DNA of 64,000 nt from Anaerofilum faecale (GTDB lineage: Bacteria > Bacillota > Clostridia > Oscillospirales > Ruminococcaceae). The stretch's first letter is position 1. Every line of letters begins with the position of its first letter. A program made the position numbers and the translations under genes. This document shows positions 50,549 through 59,247 of this stretch, piece by piece. The notes under the pieces are model-generated. The model saw only the letters and a list, made by a program, of their open reading frames with translations, ran no database searches and had not been told where the DNA came from. The stretch covers positions 62,001 to 126,000 of the forward strand of contig DXFV01000029.1 of assembly GCA_019114265.1 (NCBI GenBank), given 5' to 3'.

Positions 50549-50728
50549 CTTGAGCAGGTCTCCTGACTGATGCCTCGTCAGCCTGCACACAGCCTTCTCG
50601 GGCCGTTTGCCCAATGACCGGCTTTCGCCGCGTGTGAAGCCTCCGCATATACAGTGGCGGTACCGTTCCGGATTTTCACCGGATTTCCTATTCTCTGCCG
50701 GGCCTGAACGGGTTCGGCAGCACTCAAG
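50549..50728 (-). promoter_or_regulatory. Cobalamin riboswitch of the hemA operon
   Basis: On the minus strand, the P1 arms CTTGAG (50728-50723) and CTCAAG (50554-50549) enclose the aptamer. The B12 box AGTCAGGAGACCTGCTC is at about 50570-50554. GGAAATCCGGTGAAAATCCGG and the ACCGCCACTGTATATGCGGAGG core are present. With enough cobalamin the following terminator would form and shut off hemA, sirC, hemC, cobA-hemD, hemB and hemL. Confidence 0.93.
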
Positions 50729-50747
50729 CGGTATCAAATTTGCCCTG

Positions 50748-50776
50748 ATTATAGCAACCGGGAAATGCTTTGTCAA
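50748..50776 (-). promoter_or_regulatory. Promoter of the hemA operon
   Basis: On the minus strand, TTGACA (50776-50771) and TATAAT (50753-50748) are 17 bases apart with an extended -10 TGC: an exact consensus. It is divergent from the cbiC promoter. Confidence 0.88.
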
Positions 50777-50889
50777 CCGGGGCGGTTTTGCTCCAAAACA
50801 AAGGATTTATCTCATTTTATCAGCTTTGCAGGGGGAAGTAAAGGGAAATTCTTGTCTTTCCGGGGCGTTTTGTGCGCAAGAAATTCCGG

Positions 50890-50918
50890 TTGACAAACCG
50901 CCGCCCGGTGCATAGAAT
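50890..50918 (+). promoter_or_regulatory. Promoter of cbiC
   Basis: TTGACA (50890-50895) and TAGAAT (50913-50918) are 17 bases apart, 41 bases before the start codon. There is no room for a riboswitch, so cbiC appears to escape the cobalamin control of its neighbours. Confidence 0.8.
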
Positions 50919-50958
50919 TCTTGTTGAAACCACCACACGGGAAGGGAGCTTCTGCCTT

Positions 50959-51582
50959 ATGATTGAACAGATCAAACCGATGGATATTGAAACCCGCAGC
51001 TTCGCCATCATCACCGAGCTGCTGGGCGACCGCAAACTCGACCCTGAAAACGAGCCGGTCATCAAGCGCGTCATCCATACCTCCGCCGACTTCGACTATG
51101 CGGACAACCTGGTCTTTTCGCCGCACGCCGTACAGAAGGGGATCGAAGCGCTGCGCGGCGGCTGCGACATCGTCACCGACACCCAGATGGCCAAAGCGGG
51201 CATCAACAAGACGATCCTGCAAAAGCTGGGCGGACAGGTGCACTGCTTCATGTCCGACCCGGACGTGGCGGCGGAGGCAAAGGAGAGAGGCGTCACCCGT
51301 GCGATCGTGTCGATGGAGCGGGCGGCCAAACTGGAAAAGCCCTGCATTTTTGCCATCGGCAACGCGCCCACCGCGCTGGTCTCGCTGCACGGGCAGATGC
51401 AAAAAGGCCTTGTGCATCCCGCGCTGGTCATCGGCGTGCCGGTGGGATTTGTGAATGTGGTGGAGAGCAAGGAGCTGATTATTGGGTCCGACGTTCCCCA
51501 TATCGTCGCCAGAGGGCGCAAGGGCGGCAGCAACGTGGCGGCGGCCATCTGCAACGCGCTTTTGTATCAGATCCTGCGCTGA
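50959..51582 (+). CDS. cbiC: Precorrin-8X / cobalt-precorrin-8 methylmutase
   Basis: 207 aa. It moves a methyl group from C11 to C12 to give (cobalt-)cobyrinic acid. The catalytic His is in RVIHTSADFDYADNLVFSPHAV; DTQMAKAGI and AIGNAPTALVSL are family motifs. The start at 50959 follows GAAGGGAGC. It is transcribed divergently from hemA and separately from the cbiM operon, although it acts in the same pathway. Confidence 0.95.
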   Translation: MIEQIKPMDIETRSFAIITELLGDRKLDPENEPVIKRVIHTSADFDYADNLVFSPHAVQKGIEALRGGCDIVTDTQMAKAGINKTILQKLGGQVHCFMSDPDVAAEAKERGVTRAIVSMERAAKLEKPCIFAIGNAPTALVSLHGQMQKGLVHPALVIGVPVGFVNVVESKELIIGSDVPHIVARGRKGGSNVAAAICNALLYQILR

Positions 51583-51626
51583 ACAGCCGAACGACAAAAT
51601 ATTTATACGCTTATACGGATTTTTCC

Positions 51627-51655
51627 TTGAAATCCCGCAAAAAGTGTGGTATCCT
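51627..51655 (+). promoter_or_regulatory. Promoter of the cbiM operon
   Basis: TTGAAA (51627-51632) and TATCCT (51650-51655) are 17 bases apart, just upstream of the aptamer. Confidence 0.7.
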
Positions 51656-51666
51656 CACAGGGAAAT

Positions 51667-51844
51667 GAACAAAAGGTGACCGGCTGTCGCTTTCAGCCGG
51701 TAGAATAGGGAAACAGGTGCAAAGCCTGTGCGGGACCGCCGCCGTAACGGCAGAGTTTCGATGAGAACGAATGTCACTGTGGGTACACACGGGAAGACAG
51801 ATTCGAAGCGCTGATGCCGGAGCCGGAAGACCTGCCTCTTGTTC
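51667..51844 (+). promoter_or_regulatory. Cobalamin riboswitch of the cbiM operon
   Basis: P1 arms GAACAA (51667-51672) and TTGTTC (51839-51844). The core CGCCGTAACGGCAGAG and the B12 box AGCCGGAAGACCTGCC (51821-51836) are clear. It controls the whole cbiM-to-cobT operon through the terminator at 51933. Confidence 0.94.
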
Positions 51845-51932
51845 CATACTGCCGAAAGGGCAGAAAGCATGGCGCGGACGGACCAAACGCTGCCATGACC
51901 GGCCGGAGAGCAAACAACTTCCGGCCCACGCT

Positions 51933-51968
51933 GGCCTTTCTCATCTGCTTGAGAAAGGCCATTTTTTT
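51933..51968 (+). terminator. Riboswitch-controlled terminator before cbiM
   Basis: GGCCTTTCTCA / TTGAGAAAGGCC with a short loop, followed by seven T. Confidence 0.88.
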
Positions 51969-51988
51969 ATCAGAATGGAGGATTTAAC

Positions 51989-52744
51989 ATGACAACTTTG
52001 GAAAAAAAGCTGCTGTTCTTCTCCATAGTGGCAAGCTTCGCGCTCTGTGTACCCCAGGCCGCGTTTGCGATGCACATTATGGAAGGCTACCTGCCCCCGG
52101 CGTTCTGCATCGCGTGGGGCGTTCTCTGCCTGCCCTTCCTGACGGCGGGCGTCATCACCATCCGGCGGCTGGTGCGCCGGCACCGAAAGACGGTTCTGCT
52201 GCTGGCGATGGCGGGCGCCTTTGTGTTTGTGATCTCCTCGCTCAAGATCCCCTCGGTCTTTGGCAGCTGCAGCCACATGACCGGCACCGGCCTGGGAGCG
52301 ATCCTGTTCGGCGTTCCGGCCACCTCGGTGCTGGGCGTGATCGTGCTGGCGTTCCAGGCGCTTTTGCTGGCGCACGGCGGCATCACCACGCTGGGCGCCA
52401 ACACTTTCAGCATGGCCGTTGCAGGCCCGCTGCTCACCTGGGCGCTCTACCAGGCCGGCAAAAAGTGCAGGCTGCCCAGGCTTTTCAATGTATTCCTGGC
52501 CGCCATGCTGGGCGACCTGTTCACCTATTGCGTCACCAGCATCCAGCTTGCGCTGGCCTATCCCAGCGCGCAGGGCGGCGTGTGGGCCAGCGTCATTGAG
52601 TTCCTGGCGGTGTTCGCCCCCACCCAGCTGCCGCTGGCCGTCATCGAGGGCATCCTCACGATGCTGGTGATGATGGGACTGGAGAGCTACGCCAAAACGG
52701 AATTGCAGGAGCTGCGCTGTGCGAAAAGGGGGATGTTCCAGTGA
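51989..52744 (+). CDS. cbiM: Cobalt ECF transporter S component CbiM
   Basis: 251 aa membrane protein that binds Co2+ for import. After a signal peptide ending AAFAMHIMEGYLPP, the mature N-terminus MHIMEGYLP supplies the metal-binding His. Further motifs are SSLKIPSVFGSCSHMTGTGLG and AHGGITTLGANTFSMA. It is the first gene after the riboswitch and overlaps cbiN by four bases. Confidence 0.96.
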   Translation: MTTLEKKLLFFSIVASFALCVPQAAFAMHIMEGYLPPAFCIAWGVLCLPFLTAGVITIRRLVRRHRKTVLLLAMAGAFVFVISSLKIPSVFGSCSHMTGTGLGAILFGVPATSVLGVIVLAFQALLLAHGGITTLGANTFSMAVAGPLLTWALYQAGKKCRLPRLFNVFLAAMLGDLFTYCVTSIQLALAYPSAQGGVWASVIEFLAVFAPTQLPLAVIEGILTMLVMMGLESYAKTELQELRCAKRGMFQ

Positions 52745-53082
52745 GCCGCAACACAAAAATCGTTCTGGTCTCCCTGCTGGCCGTTGTCGTGCTGGCGCTT
52801 TTTCCGCTGTTCGCGCTGCGAGGCGCCGAGTTCGGCGGAACGGACGACGCGGGAAGCGCAAAGGTGGAGGAAGTCACAGGCAGGGAATATGAGCCGTGGT
52901 TCACCCCGGTGCTGGAGCAGATCATCGGCGGGGAGCTGCCGGGCGAGGTGGAAAGCCTGTTCTTCTGCATCCAGACCGGCCTGGGCGTCGGCGTGCTGGC
53001 CTATGGCTTCGGCTACCTGACAGCGCGCAAAAAATACGGCGGCATGCAGGAATCGGCTTCCGAGCCGGAGGAAACACCGTGA
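52741..53082 (+). CDS. cbiN: Cobalt ECF transporter accessory protein CbiN
   Basis: 113 aa. Two membrane segments flank an extracellular loop with FGGTDDAGSAKVEEVTG and EPWFTPVLEQIIGGELPGEVE. The second segment is LFFCIQTGLGVGVLAYGFGYL. CbiN helps CbiM load cobalt. It overlaps cbiM at its start and cbiQ at its end. Confidence 0.94.
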   Translation: MSRNTKIVLVSLLAVVVLALFPLFALRGAEFGGTDDAGSAKVEEVTGREYEPWFTPVLEQIIGGELPGEVESLFFCIQTGLGVGVLAYGFGYLTARKKYGGMQESASEPEETP

Positions 53083-53987
53083 TCGCGGCACTGCTTGCGG
53101 GGCTGGTTTGTTTCAGCCTGTTTGCGGGGCGGCTGCCGTCTGCCTGGCTGGCGGCGGTCTGCCTGGGGACGGCGGCGGTTTTCCTGTTTGCAAAGGGGCA
53201 CCGCCACGACAGCGTGCTGACCATGGACATCTACGCCCGGCGTTCCCGCCTGTGCCGGGAAAACGCCGCCTTAAAAACGGCGGGCAGCCTGGGCCTTCTC
53301 CTCCTGTGCACCTGTTCTGCGTCTCCGCTGCCGCCCCTTTGCCTGTTTTGCTTTCTGTCGGCTGTCACCGTGGCGGCGGGCGGAATCCGGCCGGGGGAAT
53401 ATCTCGCCCTGCTGAAGCTGCCGGCGATGTTTCTTTTGCTGTCCGCTCTCACGCTTTTGTGGGATTTTTACCGCGTTCTCCCGCAGCAGGCGGTCGTATC
53501 CCTGCCTTTGGGGGGCGGCTGGCTGGCGGTGGTTCCCGCCGCGCAGTCGGTGGGGATGGTGGTGCTCTCCCGCGCGCTGGGGGCGGTGAGCTGTCTGTAC
53601 TTCCTCAGCCTGTCCACCCCGCTGCCGGAGCTGCTGGAGGTGCTGCGCCGGGCGCGGATCCCCGCCATTGTGATCGAGCTGGCGGTGCTGATCTACCGGT
53701 ATCTCTTCATCCTGCTGGCCACCTTCCGCGAGATGCGGGATTCTGCCGCCAGCCGGCTGGGATACCGCGGGCTGAAACGGAGCCTGCGCACCACCGGGCT
53801 GGTGTACGGCGGGCTGCTGGCGGGCAGCTTTCGGCGGGCGGGCGCCTGCTTTGACGCGATGGAAAGCCGCTGCTATACCGGGCAGATCCGCTTCCTCACA
53901 GAAAAAAAGAAGGTGACGGCAAAGGGCTTTTTCCTGCTGGCGGTTCCGCTGGCGGGGATGCTGGCAGGCGTATGCATGGGTTTTTGA
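53079..53987 (+). CDS. cbiQ: Cobalt ECF transporter transmembrane protein CbiQ
   Basis: 302 aa integral membrane T component. Coupling helices are seen in EVLRRARIPAIVIELAVL and SRLGYRGLKRSLRTTG, the Ala-Arg-Gly-like motifs that contact the ATPase. The GTG start overlaps the cbiN stop (GTGA) and is chosen for that coupling. Confidence 0.9.
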   Translation: MIAALLAGLVCFSLFAGRLPSAWLAAVCLGTAAVFLFAKGHRHDSVLTMDIYARRSRLCRENAALKTAGSLGLLLLCTCSASPLPPLCLFCFLSAVTVAAGGIRPGEYLALLKLPAMFLLLSALTLLWDFYRVLPQQAVVSLPLGGGWLAVVPAAQSVGMVVLSRALGAVSCLYFLSLSTPLPELLEVLRRARIPAIVIELAVLIYRYLFILLATFREMRDSAASRLGYRGLKRSLRTTGLVYGGLLAGSFRRAGACFDAMESRCYTGQIRFLTEKKKVTAKGFFLLAVPLAGMLAGVCMGF

Positions 53988-54005
53988 AGGAGAAGATAGA
54001 GAAGT

Positions 54006-54830
54006 ATGAAAGAGCTGCTTGCGTTTGAGCAGGTTTCCTACCAGTACGACAGCGGCGGAGAGCGGGAAGCCCTTTTCCCGCTCTCGGTGCGTCTGTTTGC
54101 AGGCGAAAAGGTCGCCGTGCTGGGCAGCAACGGCGCGGGAAAATCCACCTTTTTTCTGCTGGCCAACGGCGTGCTCACACCCCGCAGCGGGACCATTTTG
54201 CTGGACGGAGCACCGGTGGGCAAAAAGGAAAAGCAGCGCATGCAGCTGCGCCGCCGGGTGGGACTGGTATTTCAAGACCCGGATGTGCAGCTATTGGCGG
54301 ACACCGTGGAGGAGGAGGTCAGCTTTGGACCCATGAATCTGGGTCTGCCGGAGGAAGAGGTGCGCCGCCGGGTGGATATGGCGCTGGAAAGTCTGGGCCT
54401 GACCGAATACCGCCGCCGGGGACCGCAGTATCTCTCGGGCGGGGAAAAGCGGCGGGTGGCGATCGCCGACGTCCTGGCGATGGAGCCCGAAATCATGCTG
54501 CTGGACGAGCCGGCCAGCAACCTCGACCCGGCCGGGCAGGCGCTTTTGGAGGAAACGCTGGAATCCCTGCACCAAAAGGGGATAACACTGCTGGTGGCCA
54601 CCCACGATGTGGATTTCGCCTGGCGGTGGGCCGACCGGGTCCTGGTGTTCCGGGACGGACGTCTGGAGCGGGACGCCGCGCCGGAGGCTGTATTTGCGGA
54701 GGAAGATCTGCTTTCCCGCTGCGGCCTCGAACAGCCGCTGCTGTGGAAGGTGGCGAAGGCGCTGAAGATCCCGGTGCCCAGACGCCCGGAAGAACTGGCA
54801 AACTACGAGATCGGGAGGAAGACCGAATGA
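54006..54830 (+). CDS. cbiO: Cobalt ECF transporter ATPase CbiO
   Basis: 274 aa. Walker A GSNGAGKSTFFLL near residue 39, Q-loop GLVFQDPDVQLLADTVEEEV, signature LSGGEKRRVAIADVLA, Walker B IMLLDEPASNLDP and the switch His in VATHDVDFAWRWAD. It powers CbiMNQ. The stop overlaps the cbiK start in ATGA. Confidence 0.96.
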   Translation: MKELLAFEQVSYQYDSGGEREALFPLSVRLFAGEKVAVLGSNGAGKSTFFLLANGVLTPRSGTILLDGAPVGKKEKQRMQLRRRVGLVFQDPDVQLLADTVEEEVSFGPMNLGLPEEEVRRRVDMALESLGLTEYRRRGPQYLSGGEKRRVAIADVLAMEPEIMLLDEPASNLDPAGQALLEETLESLHQKGITLLVATHDVDFAWRWADRVLVFRDGRLERDAAPEAVFAEEDLLSRCGLEQPLLWKVAKALKIPVPRRPEELANYEIGRKTE

Positions 54831-55594
54831 AAACCGCGTTGCTCTGCGTCAGTTTCGGCACCAGCGTGCCGGCTGCCAGAAAAAGCATCACCGCTGTGGA
54901 GCAGGCCCTGCAAGGGGAAATGCCGCAGGTGGATTTTTTCCGCGCGTTCACCAGCAGGACCATCCGGCGGGTCCTGGCCGCAAAGGGCGAGACCGTGTGG
55001 AGCATGGAGGAAGCGCTGGAGCATCTGACAGACGGCCGCTACGACCGTGTGGTGATCCAGCCCACCCACTTTTTGTACGGACTGGAATATGAAAAGCTGA
55101 AAGCCAGCGTGGAAGAAGCCCAAAAGCGGTTTCCCTGCCTGCTGCTGGGGGCGCCGCTCCTCTCCGGCACCAGGGACCTGTGTGCGCTGGCAAAAGTGCT
55201 GGCAGAGGAATTTCCCGCAAGAGAGCATTCCGCACTGGTATTTATGGGGCACGGCACGCCGCATTTTTCCAATGTGGTGTACCCCGCCCTGCAAACGGTG
55301 TTCCACATGATGGGCCGCAAGGACGTGTATGTGGGAACCGTGGAGGGATGGCCGGAGATCGATGAGATCTGCAAAAAATTGCAGGCAGAATCGTATACCC
55401 ATGTGCGTACAGCCCCCCTGATGCTGGTGGCGGGAGACCACGCTGTCAACGACATGGCCGGCGAGGAAGAGGACAGCTGGAAAAGCATCCTCACCCGCGA
55501 GGGTTATCAGGTGGAATGTATCCTGCAGGGGCTGGGCGTGCTGCCCGGCGTGCAGGGGATGTACCGGCAGCACCTGCGGGAACTTCTGCAATAA
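54827..55594 (+). CDS. cbiK: Sirohydrochlorin cobaltochelatase CbiK
   Basis: 255 aa. It inserts Co2+ into sirohydrochlorin, the step that defines the anaerobic pathway. Metal-binding histidines are in FMGHGTPHF near residue 144 and VAGDHAVNDMAG. LLCVSFGTSVPAAR opens the chelatase fold. Translation is coupled to cbiO, so cobalt import and insertion are made together. Confidence 0.94.
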   Translation: MKTALLCVSFGTSVPAARKSITAVEQALQGEMPQVDFFRAFTSRTIRRVLAAKGETVWSMEEALEHLTDGRYDRVVIQPTHFLYGLEYEKLKASVEEAQKRFPCLLLGAPLLSGTRDLCALAKVLAEEFPAREHSALVFMGHGTPHFSNVVYPALQTVFHMMGRKDVYVGTVEGWPEIDEICKKLQAESYTHVRTAPLMLVAGDHAVNDMAGEEEDSWKSILTREGYQVECILQGLGVLPGVQGMYRQHLRELLQ

Positions 55595-55609
55595 AGGGAA
55601 GGAAGCAAG

Positions 55610-56740
55610 ATGGCACTGGACTATTACATCCGCAGCGGGCAGAGACAGCTGCGCTGCGGGTACACCACCGGCACCTGCGCGGCGCTGGCGGCGGCGGGAG
55701 CGGCGGCCTTTCTGCTCTCCGGAAAACGGCCGGAGACCCTCTCGCTGCTCACCCCCAAGGGCATCGCGGTGGAAACCGCGCCCGCGGTTCTTTTTATAAA
55801 GGAAGGGACGGCGGTCTGCGGCGTGGTGAAGGACGGCGGGGATGACGCCGACGTGACCCACGGGCTGACCATCGAGGCCCATGTGCGGAAAAGCCGCCTC
55901 CCCGGCATCTCCATCGATGGAGGAGAAGGGGTGGGCCGCGTGACCCGGCCGGGGCTGGACCAGCCGGTGGGCGCCGCCGCCATCAACCGGGTGCCCCGCC
56001 GGATGATCGAGCAGCAGGTGCAGCAGGTCTGCGACGAACTGGGCTACGACGGCGGCGTCGAGGTGCGCATCTGCATCCCCGGCGGCCGGGAAACGGCGCA
56101 AAAGACCTTCAACCCCCAGCTGGGGGTGGAGGGCGGGCTGTCCATCCTGGGCACCTCCGGCATCGTGGAGCCGATGAGCGAGCAGGCACTGGTGGACACC
56201 ATCGCGGTGGAGCTGCGGCAGACAGCCGCTCTGGGCAGCAAACGCCTCCTGCTCACCCCCGGCAACTACGGGGAGGCTTTTCTGCGGGAAAGCTCTCTCG
56301 CGGCGGACGTCCCGGTGGTCAAGTGCTCGAATTTTATCGGCGACGCGCTGGATATTGCCGGTATCCATCCGTTTGAGGAGGTGCTGCTGGTGGGGCACAT
56401 CGGCAAGCTGGTCAAGGTGGCGGGCGGGGTGATGAACACCCATTCCCGCTATGCGGACTGCCGCACCGAGCTGGTGTGCGCCCATGCCGCTGTGTGCGGC
56501 GCTTCCCAAGCGGTGTGCACGGCGCTGCTGCAGGCGGCCACCACCGACGCATGCATCGAAATTTTAGACAGTGCCCGTCTGCGCCAGCCGGTGCTGGACC
56601 GCCTGCTGGACGCCATCCAGCGGCATCTGGAACACCGGGCCGGGGGCAAATACCGGGTCGGCGCGGTGCTGTTTTCCAATCAATACGGCCTGTTGGGGCA
56701 AACCCGGACGGCGAAGGAGATCATGGAATCATGGAAATGA
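55610..56740 (+). CDS. cbiD: Cobalt-precorrin-5B C1-methyltransferase CbiD
   Basis: 376 aa. Family motifs GYTTGTCAALAAAGAAAF, VVKDGGDDADVTHG and GTSGIVEPMSEQALVDTI are present. It methylates C1 after ring contraction. It is not homologous to the other pathway methyltransferases. It overlaps cbiL by ten bases. Confidence 0.95.
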   Translation: MALDYYIRSGQRQLRCGYTTGTCAALAAAGAAAFLLSGKRPETLSLLTPKGIAVETAPAVLFIKEGTAVCGVVKDGGDDADVTHGLTIEAHVRKSRLPGISIDGGEGVGRVTRPGLDQPVGAAAINRVPRRMIEQQVQQVCDELGYDGGVEVRICIPGGRETAQKTFNPQLGVEGGLSILGTSGIVEPMSEQALVDTIAVELRQTAALGSKRLLLTPGNYGEAFLRESSLAADVPVVKCSNFIGDALDIAGIHPFEEVLLVGHIGKLVKVAGGVMNTHSRYADCRTELVCAHAAVCGASQAVCTALLQAATTDACIEILDSARLRQPVLDRLLDAIQRHLEHRAGGKYRVGAVLFSNQYGLLGQTRTAKEIMESWK

Positions 56741-57429
56741 AACGAGGGATTTTTTACGGTGTGGGCGTGGGCCCCGGAGACCCGGAACTGCTGACGGTGA
56801 AGGCGCTGCGGGTGATGGGGGAGTGCCCGGTGCTGGCCTGCCCGCAGACAAAGAGCGGCGAGATGCTGGCGCTGGACATCGTCCGCCAGGCGATGGACGT
56901 CTCGGGAAAGACCATCCTGCCGCTGCACTTCACCATGTCGCGCGACACGGCGGTGCAGCGGGCGGCGCACGAAAAGGCGGCGGACGAGGTGTGCCGCTGG
57001 CTGGAGCAGGGAATGGATGTGGCCATGCCGAATCTGGGCGATGTGTCGATCTATTCCACCTACTGCTACCTGATGGAGCTGGTGCGCCTGCGCGGTTTTG
57101 AGACCCGGATGGTGGCCGGTGTGCCCAGCTTCTGTGCCATTGCCGCCCGGCTGGGTGTGAGCCTCACCGAGATGAACAGCCCGCTGCACATTGCGCCCGG
57201 CAGCCTTGATCTGGAGGAGGTCCTCCACTGGCCGGGCAACAAGGTGCTGATGAAATCCGGCAGCCAGATGCCGGGGGTCCTGCAGGCCATCGAGGAGCAT
57301 GCGAGCCTCGCCAAGAGCGCCATGATCCAGAACTGCGGCCTGCCGAACGAGCGGGTGTTCCCCGATCTCTCCCGGGAGGTCCCCCGGGAATCCACCGGCT
57401 ATTTTGCCACCGTGATCGTAAAGGAGTGA
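56731..57429 (+). CDS. cbiL: Cobalt-precorrin-2 C20-methyltransferase CbiL
   Basis: 232 aa SAM-dependent methyltransferase. VGVGPGDPELLTVKAL binds SAM; LGDVSIYSTYCYL and AGVPSFCAIAARLGVSL are typical of CbiL/CobI. It acts on the product of CbiK. The ATG at 56731 lies within the end of cbiD; the open frame upstream of it is antisense to nothing and has no start support. Confidence 0.93.
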   Translation: MEMKRGIFYGVGVGPGDPELLTVKALRVMGECPVLACPQTKSGEMLALDIVRQAMDVSGKTILPLHFTMSRDTAVQRAAHEKAADEVCRWLEQGMDVAMPNLGDVSIYSTYCYLMELVRLRGFETRMVAGVPSFCAIAARLGVSLTEMNSPLHIAPGSLDLEEVLHWPGNKVLMKSGSQMPGVLQAIEEHASLAKSAMIQNCGLPNERVFPDLSREVPRESTGYFATVIVKE

Positions 57430-57435
57430 GCGAAG

Positions 57436-58203
57436 ATGGTACATTTTGTGGGAGCAGGCCCCGGAGCGCCCGACCTGATCACACTGCGGGGCGCCGAGCT
57501 GCTGCGCCGAGCCGACTGCATCATTTACGCCGGCAGCCTTGTCAACCCGGCGCTGCTGACGATGACAAAAGCGGGCTGTGAGATCCACAACAGCGCCGCC
57601 ATGACGCTGGAAGAGGTGTTGGAGGTCATGGAGCGGATGGAGGCGGCCGGAAAGGAGACCGTGCGCCTGCACACCGGGGACGCCAGCCTGTTCGGCGCCA
57701 TCCGCGAACAGATGGACGCGCTGGACGAAAGGGGCATCCCCTATGACGACACCCCCGGCGTTTCCAGCTTCTGCGGCGCGGCGGCTGCCTTGAATGCGGA
57801 ATACACCCTGCCCGGCGTGAGCCAGAGCCTGATCATCACCCGTATGGCGGGACGCACGCCGGTGCCGGAAAAGGAGCAGCTGGCCTCGATGGCACAGCAC
57901 GGGGCCTCGATGGTTCTGTTCCTGTCCTCCGGGCTGCTGCAGGAGGTACAGAATGAGCTGCTGCGGGGCGGCTATCAGGCCGATACCCCCGCGGCCATCG
58001 TATACAAGGCCACCTGGCCGGACGAAAAGGTCATCCGGTGCACGGTGGGCACACTGGCCCGGCGCGGTGCGGAGGAGGGCATCCGAAAGACCGCCCTGCT
58101 GCTGATCGGCGATTTTCTCGATTCCTGCTACGAGCGCAGCCGCCTGTATGATCCCACCTTTACCACCGAGTTCCGGCAGGCAAGCGCACCGAAAAAACAG
58201 TAA
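57436..58203 (+). CDS. cbiF: Cobalt-precorrin-4 C11-methyltransferase CbiF
   Basis: 255 aa. VHFVGAGPGAPDLITLRG, IIYAGSLVNPALL, LHTGDASLFGAIREQ and TPGVSSFCGAAAALN are the CbiF/CobM signatures. It methylates C11. It starts six bases after cbiL. Confidence 0.95.
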   Translation: MVHFVGAGPGAPDLITLRGAELLRRADCIIYAGSLVNPALLTMTKAGCEIHNSAAMTLEEVLEVMERMEAAGKETVRLHTGDASLFGAIREQMDALDERGIPYDDTPGVSSFCGAAAALNAEYTLPGVSQSLIITRMAGRTPVPEKEQLASMAQHGASMVLFLSSGLLQEVQNELLRGGYQADTPAAIVYKATWPDEKVIRCTVGTLARRGAEEGIRKTALLLIGDFLDSCYERSRLYDPTFTTEFRQASAPKKQ

Positions 58204-58236
58204 TCCCGTACATCACACAAAAAGGCGGTGACACAA

Positions 58237-59247
58237 ATGAAGCTGGCGTTTCTGGCCTTTACCGAAAAGGGGTTTGCCCTTGCCGGTTCTCTGGCACAGG
58301 CTCTCGGCGGCACTGCTTCCCGCTGCGGCGAACCCGACTCCCTGTCCGGCTGGACACAAAAGCAGTTTGCCGAGGCGGATGGACTGGTGTTTGTGGGGGC
58401 AGTGGGCATCGCTGTCCGCGCCATCGCCCCCTTGATCGAAAAGAAATGGAAAGACCCGGCGGTGGTGGCGGTGGACGAGTGCGCGCAGTTTGCGGTGCCC
58501 CTTCTGTCCGGCCATCTGGGCGGCGCAAACCGCCTGGCCCGGGCGATCGGTGCGGTGTGCGGCGCACAGCCGGTCATCACCACCGCGACCGACGTCAACG
58601 GCGTGTTTGCGGTGGACGAATGGGCCAGCTGTCAAGGAATGGCCGTCGTCGACCCGCAGCATATCAAGCACATTTCCGGCCGGCTGCTGGCAGGAGAGAG
58701 CATCCGCCTGTACAGCACCTGTCCCATCGAGGGAGAATGTCCGCCGGGCGTGGAGTGCACCGAAACCCTTCCCGCCGATGTAGCAGTGAGTGTGCGGCGG
58801 GAAGATGTGGTGCTGTCGCTGGCGCCGAAGGTCGTGGTGCTGGGGGTGGGCTGCCGGAAGGGGACGCCGCAAAGCACCATCGAAGAAGTGCTGCATCGCT
58901 TTTTGCGGCAGAGCGGTCTGCGGATCGAGTCCATCTGCGCCGTGGCCAGCATCGACCTGAAAAAAGAGGAGCCCGGTCTGCTTGCGTTCTGCCGCAGTCA
59001 TGGCTGGACGCTGGAAACCCGCACCGCACAGCAACTCTGCCGGACACCGGGCGAGTTCACCCCCTCGGCGTTTGTGAAGCAGATGACCGGTGTGGACAAC
59101 GTCTGCGAGCGCAGTGCTGCGGCGGTCAGCGGCGGCAGAGTATCCGTGAAAAAATTCGCCGCCGACGGTGTGACGATGGCGGCAGCAGAAAAGTCCTTCC
59201 GGCTGCACTGGAACTGGAAGCCGGCAGAAAGAAGAGGAGAACGATGA
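58237..59247 (+). CDS. cbiG: Cobalt-precorrin-5A hydrolase CbiG
   Basis: 336 aa. It opens the delta-lactone and releases acetaldehyde, an anaerobic-pathway step. The N-terminal domain holds FVGAVGIAVRAIAPLI and PLLSGHLGGANRLARAI; the C-terminal domain starts LAPKVVVLGVGCRKGTP. The ATG at 58237 is preferred over a GTG nine bases upstream because AAAGGCGG is then properly spaced. Confidence 0.94.
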   Translation: MKLAFLAFTEKGFALAGSLAQALGGTASRCGEPDSLSGWTQKQFAEADGLVFVGAVGIAVRAIAPLIEKKWKDPAVVAVDECAQFAVPLLSGHLGGANRLARAIGAVCGAQPVITTATDVNGVFAVDEWASCQGMAVVDPQHIKHISGRLLAGESIRLYSTCPIEGECPPGVECTETLPADVAVSVRREDVVLSLAPKVVVLGVGCRKGTPQSTIEEVLHRFLRQSGLRIESICAVASIDLKKEEPGLLAFCRSHGWTLETRTAQQLCRTPGEFTPSAFVKQMTGVDNVCERSAAAVSGGRVSVKKFAADGVTMAAAEKSFRLHWNWKPAERRGER

